64,000 nt of DNA from Desertifilum tharense IPPAS B-1220 (GTDB taxonomy: Bacteria; Cyanobacteriota; Cyanobacteriia; Cyanobacteriales; Desertifilaceae): the NCBI RefSeq assembly GCF_001746915.1, contig NZ_MJGC01000110.1, positions 103,082 to 167,081 on the forward strand. The letters run 5' to 3'. The notes under the pieces were generated by a model. The model did no database searches, was not told where the DNA came from, and saw nothing but the letters and a program-made list of their open reading frames with translations. This document shows, piece by piece, positions 53,833 through 62,771 of the stretch (positions are counted from its first letter, which is position 1; each line of letters starts with the position of its first letter). Position numbers and translations under genes: made by a program.

Positions 53833-54897
53833 ATGTTTAAATTTAAAAAGCTTCCTGCTTTATTAGGACAAACAGCGATTATCTTAACGATTTCGCTAAT
53901 CTTTACAGAAGTCGCCTTGAGAATCTATAACAAATTCAATCCTAGTTTCGTCTTTTACGATGCTTCTTACAATCGCTATCGGGGCAAACCCTTTGCGGAT
54001 GACTATGATTTTCAACTCAATTCTAGAGGATTCAAGGATGTTGAGTTTGAGGTTGAAAAAGCCCCAGACACCTATCGAATCTTAGGAATCGGTGATTCGT
54101 TTGCCTATGGAGTGGTTCCTTACGAGCATAATTACTATACTCGTTTAGAAGAAAAGCTGAATCAATCTAATGGGAATTTTGAAGTCATTAATATGGGAAT
54201 TCCCAACCTCGATCCCAAGGATTATTTAGCAATTTTGATAAACGAAGGCTTGGAACTCAACCCGGATATGGTAGTTCTCAGCTTTTTTATTGGGAATGAC
54301 TTCTTAAATTCTAAATCAGAAAGACGTAGCTTATATACTTATTCCTACACAGCCTCTTTTGTTAATTTCATCGTTCAACTAGCGCGTAAATATGAAGGGA
54401 ATGTAATTCACGGCAAGTATGTTTATCAAGATGATACTAAAACCTTAGAAGATGATGCTTTTTTGGCAGTGCAGCAGCATCGCAGCATCCTTTTTTATAA
54501 AGATAATAATGGATTTGCAGATGATGTAGAAACAACGTTTGATTATCTCCAGAGAATTCAAGAAATTTGTAATTCCAGAAATATTCAATTAGTCGTTGTC
54601 TTAATTCCCGATGAAAACCAAGTCAATCCTGAACTTCAAGCGCAAGTTGTTGAAAGTTTGGGCGGATCGCTGGAATACTATGATTTTGACATTCCCAATC
54701 GTCTCTTAACCCAGAAACTTGGACAAGCCAATATTGCTTACTTGGATTTACTCGATCTCTTTAGAACAGAAACCAATAATCAACTGCTCTATAAACCCAA
54801 CGATACTCACTGGAATATTCCGGGAAATGAGCTAGCAGCGATTGAGATTCATCGGTATCTGAGGGAGCAATTTTTTAACACCTCAGCCAATCACTAA
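53833..54897 (+). CDS. Membrane-anchored SGNH/GDSL-type hydrolase
   Basis: The 354-residue protein has one N-terminal membrane segment (QTAIILTISLIFTEVALRI). A hydrolase domain follows with the block I Ser in LGIGDSFAYGV, Gly in INMGIPN, block III Asn in FFIGNDFLN, and the Asp-His pair in PNDTHWNIPGN. This is the SGNH fold used by esterases and by acyl-transfer enzymes of cell-surface polymers (AlgX/DltD-like group). The catalytic set looks complete. The gene is more AT-rich than its neighbours, which could mean recent transfer. No polysaccharide genes are near. Confidence 0.82.
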   Translation: MFKFKKLPALLGQTAIILTISLIFTEVALRIYNKFNPSFVFYDASYNRYRGKPFADDYDFQLNSRGFKDVEFEVEKAPDTYRILGIGDSFAYGVVPYEHNYYTRLEEKLNQSNGNFEVINMGIPNLDPKDYLAILINEGLELNPDMVVLSFFIGNDFLNSKSERRSLYTYSYTASFVNFIVQLARKYEGNVIHGKYVYQDDTKTLEDDAFLAVQQHRSILFYKDNNGFADDVETTFDYLQRIQEICNSRNIQLVVVLIPDENQVNPELQAQVVESLGGSLEYYDFDIPNRLLTQKLGQANIAYLDLLDLFRTETNNQLLYKPNDTHWNIPGNELAAIEIHRYLREQFFNTSANH

Positions 54898-54949
54898 GTA
54901 GAAAGATTCAAAATCAAAGTTAAAATTGGGGTAGCGAGTCGTACTGAAG

Positions 54950-55669
54950 ATGCTGATTCCTCTAACCCGTAAGAAATTTGAAGAGCTTATCCCCACCATT
55001 GCGACGGGGAACCAGTATAAGCATTACTGGGGAAAATTTCCGGACTTTCTCAGGCGGTTACTGATTTCCGTGATTGGTGTTGTGGTCGCGTTTTTTGCTC
55101 GGATTGCTACTTTAGGCAGTAGTTCCGGGATTCTGATTTTTGCGGTTGGGATTACCGTTGGCACTTACTGGTTGTGGGGCCCGATTTTTTGGGCCAGTCG
55201 CCGCAACGCCAGTTACCGCAAACATCCCTACAGCGGATTTTGGAAAGGTCGCGTGTTAGATGTCTACGTTACAGATGACGTAGTGGGAACCGAAGAAACG
55301 GTGAATAGTCGGGGGGAGTTGGTGATTGTTGAAAACCGCGAACGTCGCCTCAATCTTGAAGTTGGAGATAAAACGGGATTCTATACCGAACTCCAGGTTC
55401 CCATTCGGCGAGATTACCGGGCGATTCGACCGGGACAAGTGGCCTTAATGTTAGTGATGTCTGACCGTCCGGATCTGAGCCGAATTTTACAAACCTCTGA
55501 TGTTTACATCCCAAAGCTGAAACTCTGGGTTAGCGATTATCCTTGTGTGCGACGGGATGTGTTTGAAGAAGTTAGCCAAACGCTACGTCAACGTCGAACC
55601 CGTTCCCCTTCAGAGGGTCGTTCTGCTCGTCGTCCGGCGCGATCGCGTATGGAGTACGATCCTTACTAA
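54950..55669 (+). CDS. Conserved membrane protein of unknown function
   Basis: The 239-residue protein has two closely spaced membrane segments at about residues 35-85 and a cytoplasmic C-terminal part (about 90-215) that is beta-rich (GRVLDVYVTDDVVGTEETV, PIRRDYRAIRPGQVALML). The tail is basic (RQRRTRSPSEGRSARRPARS). Relatives in cyanobacteria are sometimes labelled phosphate transporter permeases, but no permease motif is visible here. It may form a unit with the SGNH gene 52 bases upstream. The stop overlaps that of convergent cobH by 4 bases. Confidence 0.75.
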   Translation: MLIPLTRKKFEELIPTIATGNQYKHYWGKFPDFLRRLLISVIGVVVAFFARIATLGSSSGILIFAVGITVGTYWLWGPIFWASRRNASYRKHPYSGFWKGRVLDVYVTDDVVGTEETVNSRGELVIVENRERRLNLEVGDKTGFYTELQVPIRRDYRAIRPGQVALMLVMSDRPDLSRILQTSDVYIPKLKLWVSDYPCVRRDVFEEVSQTLRQRRTRSPSEGRSARRPARSRMEYDPY

Positions 55670-56295
55670 ATCATGACCTGTCCTTCTTGACCGTAAGCTT
55701 GCCAAGCCAGCTCAACTAAGCCATTGACAATCGCGGCAGCAACCACTGCACTCCCTTTACGCCCTTCAATTCGGATATGAGGGACAAGGGAATCATTGAG
55801 ACGGTCTTTGGCGACATCGGCCTCTACAAACCCCGCAGGCGTGCCAATAATTAAAGCCGGCCGAATGACTTCCGTTTCTACTAATTCAATCAACGCCGAT
55901 AATGCAGTTTGGGCCTGACCGACTACAAAAATTCCTTCTGGGTAGCGTCTAGCAAGGGTTTCTATGCCCCAGGCGGCTTTGCTTTTCTCTTTTTGGGGTC
56001 GGGTGAGCGTTTCCATGCTGCAATACACAGGGTTAGCAAAGGTATGTTGAATGGTGGGGGCAATTCCCACCTGTACCATAGGGACATCAACAATAATCGT
56101 GGTACGGGCAGCTAGGGCAGCGGCTCCGGATTGCAAAGCTTGTTCTGAAAAGTGAATCAGCGATTTATATTCAAAATCTGCCGTTGCATAAATGACTCTG
56201 CGGACAATTTCGTACTCCGCAGGTGAAAATGTATGTTCTCCAATTTCTTGGTCAATGATGCCCAAGCTTTGGGCGTCAGTCGTGTGCCATTCCAT
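55666..56295 (-). CDS. cobH: Precorrin-8X methylmutase
   Basis: The 209-residue enzyme moves a methyl group in cobalamin (or pseudocobalamin) ring synthesis, converting precorrin-8X to hydrogenobyrinate. The text EYEIVRRVIYATADFEY, PMVQVGIAPT, PALIIGTPAGFVEADVAKDRL and EGRKGSAVVAAAIVNGL is diagnostic and includes the conserved His in SLIHFSEQA. The length is normal. No cobalamin riboswitch is seen in the short upstream gap, and no other cob gene is in the window. Confidence 0.95.
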   Translation of the reverse strand: MEWHTTDAQSLGIIDQEIGEHTFSPAEYEIVRRVIYATADFEYKSLIHFSEQALQSGAAALAARTTIIVDVPMVQVGIAPTIQHTFANPVYCSMETLTRPQKEKSKAAWGIETLARRYPEGIFVVGQAQTALSALIELVETEVIRPALIIGTPAGFVEADVAKDRLNDSLVPHIRIEGRKGSAVVAAAIVNGLVELAWQAYGQEGQVMI

Positions 56296-56310
56296 GCGCC
56301 ACCAGCACTT

Positions 56311-56335
56311 CAGCTATCAGCTATCAGCTTATCAG
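56311..56335. repeat. Short tandem repeat AGCTATC
   Basis: CAGCTATCAGCTATCAGC then TTATCAG: about three copies of a 7-base unit, upstream of cobH. Such short repeats are common between cyanobacterial genes. Confidence 0.6.
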
Positions 56336-56423
56336 GTTGTTGGGGTTTCAGTGGGTCTTGTTAAGGCGAGCAGAACAATTTCTAATGCCCTAAATTCTGG
56401 ATTTGTGCCAGCGAAAGGGGAAC

Positions 56424-57200
56424 TTAGGGAGCAGCAGGCTGTTTGAGTTTAAGCTCAATCCGTTCTCCTGGCTGGGGTTCAATGATTTGTGTGGGGAGAT
56501 GGTGCTGCTGCAATTGAGCTTGTAATGCCTTGGCGCTGCCTTTGGCTTTGAGCAGGACGTTAATTAGACCTTCTAGGCGGATATCGCCCCCGGCGGCAGT
56601 GGGTAAGAGAAATTGAGGTCGGATCTGTTGGGCGAGTTCTAGGGCACGCTCAGGGCCTTGGATGATGGAACCGATCGCGGGAATCGATAAATTTATGATG
56701 GGCGCGATCGCAACATCTATGGGGGCTAGATCTTTTAACTGGGGGTCATGGTTGCCGTGGGGTTCGTAATATAAGCTGGTACCTTGGTGTAAATCTCGGA
56801 TCAGATAGCCATTTTCTAGGGTAAATGGGCCTAGGGGGGTGCCTTGGGTTGCTCGAATTTCTAGATGGTTATCTAATTTCCAGGTTTCGCCTTTGAGTAG
56901 CGGGTAAACATGCCGATAGCCTAGCTTTTGCACCACTTTGGCTGCGCTTGCTGAGGCAACAACGGGAATGTTACGGTCTAGGCGTTTGAGGGTCGGAGGA
57001 TGGGCGTGATCTTCTAACCCCTGAGAGAGCAAGATTAGATCGATGGATTCGGGAATGGGACGATCTTGCGATCGCACTCCTTTAAATAACCATTCTTGGT
57101 TGCCAAAGCTTAAAACCCCGACTAACCAAGGATCGATCGCAATCCGTTTCTGTGCGATTTCCACTAACCAGGAGTTACTATCCAACCAAGTCAGGTGCAT
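56424..57200 (-). CDS. MBL-fold metal-dependent hydrolase-like protein
   Basis: The 258-residue protein has the metallo-beta-lactamase fold of the UlaG/YcbX type: LTWLDSNSWLVEI, IDPWLVGVL, LLSQGLEDHAHPPTLKRL, VVASASAAKVVQKLG, GNHDP. The zinc motif is altered: HxHxDH is replaced by QGLEDHAH, so at least one ligand is missing, while the downstream Asp-His is present. It may be a catalytically weak member. The ATG at 57200 is used; an in-frame GTG at 57227 precedes it, and neither has a well-placed ribosome site. Confidence 0.8.
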   Translation of the reverse strand: MHLTWLDSNSWLVEIAQKRIAIDPWLVGVLSFGNQEWLFKGVRSQDRPIPESIDLILLSQGLEDHAHPPTLKRLDRNIPVVASASAAKVVQKLGYRHVYPLLKGETWKLDNHLEIRATQGTPLGPFTLENGYLIRDLHQGTSLYYEPHGNHDPQLKDLAPIDVAIAPIINLSIPAIGSIIQGPERALELAQQIRPQFLLPTAAGGDIRLEGLINVLLKAKGSAKALQAQLQQHHLPTQIIEPQPGERIELKLKQPAAP

Positions 57201-57386
57201 CTGTTTATCATTAGAATATCTCCTCACTATTTTAGAGAATTGTGTTGGATTGTTAAGGATCTGGCTTGGGGCTTTGCCTTCCAGTCGATTGTGACTCTTG
57301 GGTAAAGGCGATCGCTTTTGATTGACACAAGTCCCTTGAGCAAGCCAAGATCGATGTAAAGTAAAGCTTTGTAAAGGCTTTGATGA

Positions 57387-58016
57387 ATGTCATTAGACTT
57401 TATTTCGTTAGAGACCATTCAGGAAATTGCCCATCAATACGGTTACTGGACTGTCTTTCTAGGCATCATGTTGGAAAATACCGGCATTCCCTTACCGGGC
57501 GAAACCATTACCCTCGTCGGAGGCTTTTTAGCGGGGAACGGAGAACTGAACTATTGGTATGTTCTGGCTAGCGCGATCGCGGGTGCAGTGGTAGGCGACA
57601 ATTTTGGTTACTGGATTGGTCGTACTGGAGGGTGGCCTTTTCTCGTCCGGATCGGTCAGCTTTTCCGGATTGATGAATCCCAGTTGCTTGCAGTCAAAAC
57701 CCAATTTAGTGAAAATGCGGCGAGAGCCGTATTTTTAGGACGTTTTGTGGCGTTGCTGCGAATTTTTGCCGGCCCCATTGCAGGTATTGCCCAAATGCCT
57801 TATCAGTTATTTTTGCTGTGTAACCTTGCAGGGGCAGCGCTTTGGGCTTCCGTTACAATTAGCCTTGCCTTTTTTGTAGGGCGTGTTGTTCCGTTAGAAA
57901 ATCTGATTGCTTGGGTTGCCCAATTGGGCGTTTTTGCTCTCTTCCTAGTTATTGCTTGGATTGCTGTTCCCCTTTGGTGGGAATCTCGTCGCAAGGAATT
58001 AAAGCCAGGAGAATAG
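57387..58016 (+). CDS. DedA-family membrane protein
   Basis: The 209-residue protein has four to five membrane segments and the DedA/SNARE-associated motifs ENTGIPLPGETITLVGGFLA, GAVVGDNFGYWIGR, and the F-x-x-R-x-x-x-x-R-x-x-x-G-x-x-A/M-G pattern (FLGRFVALLRIFAGPIAG). The family is linked to lipid transport across membranes and membrane-potential homeostasis. It is a single gene with a clear terminator. Confidence 0.94.
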   Translation: MSLDFISLETIQEIAHQYGYWTVFLGIMLENTGIPLPGETITLVGGFLAGNGELNYWYVLASAIAGAVVGDNFGYWIGRTGGWPFLVRIGQLFRIDESQLLAVKTQFSENAARAVFLGRFVALLRIFAGPIAGIAQMPYQLFLLCNLAGAALWASVTISLAFFVGRVVPLENLIAWVAQLGVFALFLVIAWIAVPLWWESRRKELKPGE

Positions 58017-58044
58017 CCTTGGCAGGAATTGGACGCATTGAAAT

Positions 58045-58078
58045 AAGCGCAAACCCTAAAGGTTTGCGCTTTTCTATC
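58045..58078 (+). terminator. Intrinsic terminator of the DedA gene
   Basis: AAGCGCAAACC and GGTTTGCGCTT form a perfect 11-base stem around CTAAA. The stem ends in T residues and runs into TTCT. It starts 29 bases after the stop. Confidence 0.9.
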
Positions 58079-58178
58079 GAATCAGCATAATGCTCAACTT
58101 TCTTGCTGGAAGCAGTTTAGGAAAACTGGAATCAAAGTCTCTAGCACGTCGGCGCGTTAACAGGGAACGAGAGCAAGC

Positions 58179-58541
58179 TTAGATCGATTGGTCGGTTTCG
58201 CAAGACGGATTTTTATGAGTCGAATCTGAATTCAAAAAACGGTGGAAAGGAGCTAATAGGCAGTTATACAAAGGCTTCACAAGTTTAGCAAGGGAAAATC
58301 GAAAACTGCGATCGCTCTGTTGTGAGTCTAGGGCAAACTCTTCTCTAAAACGGATAATGAATGCTTTGGCTTGTTGAATGGCCTGTCTGCGATTGCGAAA
58401 AACGCCTAAGACAATCGGAATATCGCTATCAGTCGATATAATTTGGGCTTCGTAACCTGAGAAATAGCGATCGCCAGTTAGAGGATTCACTGCATAGCGC
58501 CGCAATATGCTGTAGTTAACATTCAAATAGGTCTCGTGCAT
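58179..58541 (-). CDS. Small protein of unknown function
   Basis: The 120-residue protein (MHETYLNVNYSILRRYAVNP, RRQAIQQAKAFIIRFREEFA) has no known domain that I recognise. It is basic, with no membrane segment. The first 75 residues look like a compact alpha/beta domain, while the C-terminal 45 are low in structure. It lies downstream of the DUF4278 gene on the same strand with a hairpin in between, so it may be transcribed separately. Confidence 0.6.
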   Translation of the reverse strand: MHETYLNVNYSILRRYAVNPLTGDRYFSGYEAQIISTDSDIPIVLGVFRNRRQAIQQAKAFIIRFREEFALDSQQSDRSFRFSLAKLVKPLYNCLLAPFHRFLNSDSTHKNPSCETDQSI

Positions 58542-58608
58542 AATTCTCCTCGGTACTCAGAAAGACCGCCCGAAGTCAGCAAGACCTACAAGATTCTCAC
58601 AAAACTTA

Positions 58609-58633
58609 GCCCCAAGAAGAACCATCCTGGGGC
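58609..58633 (-). terminator. Weak hairpin after the DUF4278 gene
   Basis: GCCCCA and TGGGGC pair over 6 bases around a 13-base loop. On the minus strand TAAGTTTTG follows. Confidence 0.4.
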
Positions 58634-58697
58634 ATACAAACCAATCTTACTTAAGATAGAAGTCAATTACATCAAAGCTAATTAGCTCGATCTGTCT

Positions 58698-59114
58698 TTA
58701 GCGTTGAGATTCCACAAGTTGCAGCTTCTCAACTTCCAATTGCTGAAGTAAATTAACATCACCTTTAGAGCGAGCCACTTGAATGCGATGCTCTAATCTC
58801 TTCAAAATATTGGCACGATGCAGTTGAGCAGCTTCGATAAACCGTTTGTGGCGGGTTAAAGGTTCTGATGGAGAGTTGGCAAAGGTTCGATTCAGGTGTG
58901 TCGCAATATCTACTGCTTCCGGTTCGGGAGTTTGATAGGTACCGTAGGCAATCCCGCGATATTTTAAATCGAGCGGCGCTTGAGGAACGGGAATATGTCT
59001 AGGATAGCGCTGTCTGTACTCCTGACCGCGATACTTGGCAACTCTATCTGCCTCAGCCATATCCAGAGCAATGGGTTCGTGTTCGTAGGGGGTTCCTCGA
59101 TAGGAAAGTTTCAT
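58698..59114 (-). CDS. DUF4278-type cyanobacterial protein
   Basis: The 138-residue protein has two copies of the DUF4278 start (MKLSYRGTPYE and LKYRGIAYGTYQ) and VAKYRGQEYRQRYPRH. The motif K(L/Y)xYRG is typical of short cyanobacterial proteins of unknown role. A helical C-terminal half follows (RHKRFIEAAQLHRANILKRL), with no signal peptide. The ATG at 59114, 9 bases after AGAAGG, is preferred over an in-frame start 39 bases upstream. Confidence 0.82.
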   Translation of the reverse strand: MKLSYRGTPYEHEPIALDMAEADRVAKYRGQEYRQRYPRHIPVPQAPLDLKYRGIAYGTYQTPEPEAVDIATHLNRTFANSPSEPLTRHKRFIEAAQLHRANILKRLEHRIQVARSKGDVNLLQQLEVEKLQLVESQR

Positions 59115-59503
59115 AATAATTGCCTTCTCTCTGCCTGTTCGGTGATTGGTCAAAACAGAAATAATTTTTTCTGTATCTATTTTTACATTCTGACATTTTT
59201 TTTTCTAAGTTTGGCAATTTTTAAAGAAATTTATCAAAATTTTCTAACAAGTTCCTGAGTTTCTGAGGTTTTAATCCCTGTCACACCTCTGAAGATAGAT
59301 TTCGATAATCCTCTTGGAGGAAGTCTAAGAAAAGATTGTGTAAACTCCTTCTGTAACCGTAGTTTAAGAAGGAGATAAGGCAAGATTGTAGATTTGTAAA
59401 ATTTCTAAACCAACTTTGGATTTCCCGTAGCTCTTGGCTAAAATCGAGCCACATTAAACCTGCCCTTCATCTTTATCAAATCTTTAAAGGAGAAAGTTAA
59501 AGT
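59115..59503. other. AT-rich gap between divergent DUF4278 and TerD/vWA genes
   Basis: These 389 bases hold no gene. Poly-T and poly-A tracts are frequent around 59,170-59,240. The ribosome site AAAGGAGA precedes the TerD/vWA start by about 10 bases. Promoters for both genes are expected here. Confidence 0.45.
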
Positions 59504-60961
59504 ATGGGACAATCTTTAATCAAAGGCGATCGCTTTAATCTTTCTCAGAGCTTCCCCAAACTGAATCAGCTTACTGTTGCGCTAGGTTGGCAAGTGGAAA
59601 ATGCACGGCAGAGCTATGAAATTGATACTTCCGTTTTTATGCTAGGGACAGAGGGTAGAATCCCAGATGAGCAATATTTTGTTTTCTATAATAATCCTCA
59701 ATCTCTTGACGGCTCAGTTCAATATTTAGAGCATCCATTGTCTTCTAATTCTCTAGAAGAAAAAACACAGATTTGGATAGATATCGACCGAATTGATACC
59801 CAAATTGAAGAACTTGTTTTTGTTGTAACCATTCATGAGGCACAAGTTAAGCAGCAAAGCTTTCAACAGATTAAAAATGCTTTTATTAAAATTAGCGATC
59901 GCGCTAGCCAAACCGAACTCATTCGTTATAGCTTAAATGAAGCTTTTACCGAAGAAACTGCCTTAGAATTTGGGCGTTTATACCGCAAAAGCAACGAATG
60001 GCGATTTCAAGCCGTTGGACAAGGGTACAAAGCCGGGTTACAAAGTTTTGTAGATAAATACTATGTTGACTCTCAACTGGTTTCCCCTTCCCTTCCTCCA
60101 TCCAACCTTCCTTCGCCTCCACCCCAACCAACTCCTCCTCCAGCAAAACCAATGAACGATAACCCATCTCCAACCCGCATCGCCTTAGAGAAAAAGCTTG
60201 AAAAACAAGCACCGCATATTTTCGATCTGACTAAAAAAGCCGAGATTTCCCTTAAAAAAGCCAATCTCAATAACCATCAAGCCAAGGTAGCCTTGTGTCT
60301 CGATATTTCCGCTTCCATGTCTCACCTCTATTCATCCGGAAAGATTCAAAAGCTGGCGGAAAAAGTCCTCGCCTTGGGGTGTCGCTTTGACGATGACGGA
60401 TCGATTGATATTTTCTTATTTGGGGCTGACGATCATTATCCAGGGGAAATGACCATTGATAACTTTAGTCATTTTATAAGTAATATCCTGCGCCAGTATC
60501 CCCTAGAAGGAGGCACTTACTACGGTAAGGTGATGAAACGCCTTCGACAATTTTACTTTCCCAGCGATCGGGGAACGCAGCATAAAACCCCCACCAGCGC
60601 AGATCAACCTGTTTACGTCATGTTTGTTACTGATGGCGCTACTGCGGATCAACAAGAAACCATTAACCAGTTGCGCGGATCTTCCTACGAGCCTATTTTT
60701 TGGCAATTTATGGCCATTGGCAAGTCTAATAAAGACGCGACTGCCAAAAAAGGCTTTTTCGCTAAGTTGACGCAAGTTTTTGAAAGCGACTTCAGCTTTC
60801 TAGAGAAACTAGATGAGTTAGAGGAACGCTATTTAGACAATGCAGACTTTTTTAGCGTGGAAGACCCGCTCGGCATTCCCGACCAAGACCTGTACGATCT
60901 CTTAATGGGCGAGTATCCCAACTGGGTGAAGCAAGCCAGATCGAAGCAACTCTTGCGCTAA
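59504..60961 (+). CDS. TerD-like protein fused to a von Willebrand A domain
   Basis: The 485-residue protein starts with a TerD/CABP-type domain (about 1-190: LIKGDRFNLSQ, LTVALGWQ, DTSVFMLG, YNNPQSLDGSV, RIDTQIEELVFVVTI, EFGRLYRKSNEWRFQAVG). A Pro-rich linker follows (about 195-225), and then a vWA domain (about 255-450) with the metal site DISASMSHLY, Thr in EGGTYYGKV, and Asp in FVTDGATADQ. TerD and TerY-like vWA proteins belong to the tellurite-resistance/stress-response gene groups, which are tied to metal-binding and phosphorylation-linked sensing. Here both sit in one protein. No other ter gene is near. The TerD acidic calcium-binding residues appear partly kept. Confidence 0.88.
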   Translation: MGQSLIKGDRFNLSQSFPKLNQLTVALGWQVENARQSYEIDTSVFMLGTEGRIPDEQYFVFYNNPQSLDGSVQYLEHPLSSNSLEEKTQIWIDIDRIDTQIEELVFVVTIHEAQVKQQSFQQIKNAFIKISDRASQTELIRYSLNEAFTEETALEFGRLYRKSNEWRFQAVGQGYKAGLQSFVDKYYVDSQLVSPSLPPSNLPSPPPQPTPPPAKPMNDNPSPTRIALEKKLEKQAPHIFDLTKKAEISLKKANLNNHQAKVALCLDISASMSHLYSSGKIQKLAEKVLALGCRFDDDGSIDIFLFGADDHYPGEMTIDNFSHFISNILRQYPLEGGTYYGKVMKRLRQFYFPSDRGTQHKTPTSADQPVYVMFVTDGATADQQETINQLRGSSYEPIFWQFMAIGKSNKDATAKKGFFAKLTQVFESDFSFLEKLDELEERYLDNADFFSVEDPLGIPDQDLYDLLMGEYPNWVKQARSKQLLR

Positions 60962-60969
60962 TCTGAGTC

Positions 60970-62727
60970 TTACATGCGTTCGACTACAGCAATGCCTAAT
61001 AGGGATAATCCGAGTTTCAGGGTACGTGCTGTAATGTCGGATAAGGCAAGGCGAGAGGTACGGTAAGGTTTCTCTGCTTGTAAAACCGGACATTGGTCGT
61101 AAAATTGGTTGAATTTCTGGCTGAGTTCAAACAGATATTGGCAAAGACGGTTAGGCATTAAGTCTCGTTCCACCTCTTGGAGAACATCAGAAAGCTGAAG
61201 TAAGTGTTTTGCTAGAACGCGTTCGGACTCTTCCCCTAAAAGGATATTGGCATCTTCGCCGACTTGTTCAAAGTCAATATCGCCTTTACGACCAATACTT
61301 CGCACCCTTGCATAGGCATACAGCATATAGGGTGCGGTGTTGCCTTTCAACTCCAGCATTTTACCGTAGCTAAAGATATAGTTGCTGGTGCGGTTTTGGC
61401 TTAAGTCAGCGTATTTAACGGCACTGAGTCCAATGACTTGAGCAACATTTTGTTTAAAGTCTTCGCTTTCCTGGCGATTCGTTTCTACTAGTCTTCCTTC
61501 TAAGTCAGAGTAAGCGATCGCGATCGCCTCGTCTAGCAAATCCCGCAATCTTACCGTATCCCCAAAACGAGTTTTGATCTTCTTGCCATCTTCCCCTAGC
61601 ACCAAGCCAAAGGGGACATGAACGACTTCAACTTCTTCTGGAAGCCAACCCGCACGCCGCGCTACTTGGAAGAATTGAGCAAAGTGCGAAGACTGACCTG
61701 CATCGGTAACATAGATGATGCGATTAGCATTATCTTGCTGGATTCTATAGCGCAATGCCGCTAAATCGGTGGTGGCGTAGTTATAACCCCCATCGGATTT
61801 TTGTACGATCAGCGGTAGGGGTTCGCCTTCTTTATTAGTAAAGCCTTCTAGGAAGACGCATTTCGCGCCATCGCTTTCTTCTAGCAATCCTGTTTGCTCT
61901 AATCCTTCTAAAATATCGGGTAGAAGTGGATTATAGAAAGATTCGCCGCGTTCTTGCAGCTTGATGTCTAGGAGATCGTAAATAACCTGAAATTCTCGCC
62001 GCGACTGGTTGCACAAGAGTTCCCACGCACGCCGACTGTCAGCCTCTCCAGCTTGCAGTTTCACCACTTCGTTGCGGGAGGTTTCTTTAAAGGCTTCATC
62101 TTCATCAAAGCGCTTTTTGGCTTTGCGATACAGCGCCACTAAGTCTCCCAAGTCGAGTGCATCTTGGGTGGTGAGTGCTTCGGGATAGGCTTCTCGCAAG
62201 TAGGCAATTAACATCCCAAATTGCGTTCCCCAGTCGCCAACATGGTTGAGGCGCAGCACGTCATGACCGCGAAATTCTAAGATCCGAGCAATGGAATCTC
62301 CAATAATGGTAGAACGCAAGTGCCCGACGTGCATTTCTTTGGCAATGTTGGGGGAAGAAAAGTCGATGACAATGCGTTGGGGATGTTTTTCGGTTTCTAC
62401 ACCTAAGCGCGGATCGTTTTTGATGGCGTTGAGTTGGGCTTCAAGATAGCTTTGCTTCAGGCTAAGGTTAATAAAGCCGGGGCCTGCAATTTCTGGCGGT
62501 TCGCAGAGTTCGCTAATCTTTAAATGATCGAGGATTTGTTGGGCGATCGCTCTCGGTTGCTGTTTGAGTCGTTTGCTCAATGGCATGGCGACGTTAGATT
62601 GATAATCGCCGAATTTCGGATTGCTGGCAGCAACCACCATCGGATCGCATCCAGCTAAGTCGCTACCAAAGGCGTCGGTTAACGCCTGTTGAAATTGCGT
62701 TCTGATTGTTTCTAGGGCTGAAGGCAT
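60970..62727 (-). CDS. argS: Arginyl-tRNA synthetase
   Basis: The 585-residue class I synthetase charges tRNA-Arg. It has the N-terminal Add1 domain, the HIGH-type motif HVGHLRSTIIGDS, GDWGTQFGMLI, the Arg-specific YATTDLAALRYR, the KMSK-equivalent GKKIKTRFGD, and the all-helical anticodon domain with TSNYIFSYGKML and YMLYAYARVRSIG. The length is normal. Its stop is 8 bases from that of the convergent TerD/vWA gene. nadC starts upstream on the same strand, 44 bases away, so the two may be one operon. Confidence 0.97.
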   Translation of the reverse strand: MPSALETIRTQFQQALTDAFGSDLAGCDPMVVAASNPKFGDYQSNVAMPLSKRLKQQPRAIAQQILDHLKISELCEPPEIAGPGFINLSLKQSYLEAQLNAIKNDPRLGVETEKHPQRIVIDFSSPNIAKEMHVGHLRSTIIGDSIARILEFRGHDVLRLNHVGDWGTQFGMLIAYLREAYPEALTTQDALDLGDLVALYRKAKKRFDEDEAFKETSRNEVVKLQAGEADSRRAWELLCNQSRREFQVIYDLLDIKLQERGESFYNPLLPDILEGLEQTGLLEESDGAKCVFLEGFTNKEGEPLPLIVQKSDGGYNYATTDLAALRYRIQQDNANRIIYVTDAGQSSHFAQFFQVARRAGWLPEEVEVVHVPFGLVLGEDGKKIKTRFGDTVRLRDLLDEAIAIAYSDLEGRLVETNRQESEDFKQNVAQVIGLSAVKYADLSQNRTSNYIFSYGKMLELKGNTAPYMLYAYARVRSIGRKGDIDFEQVGEDANILLGEESERVLAKHLLQLSDVLQEVERDLMPNRLCQYLFELSQKFNQFYDQCPVLQAEKPYRTSRLALSDITARTLKLGLSLLGIAVVERM

Positions 62728-62771
62728 AGGGATTCAGATAAGGTTTAGGTATAGAGCGACCTGCTAGTTTA

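Noticed and set aside
54950..55669. Phosphate ABC transporter permease
   Set aside because: Only two membrane segments and no EAA-type loop; the label seems to come from propagated annotation.
56296..56423. Cobalamin riboswitch upstream of cobH
   Set aside because: Only about 130 bases are available, the B12-box sequence is not visible, and the gap holds a short tandem repeat.
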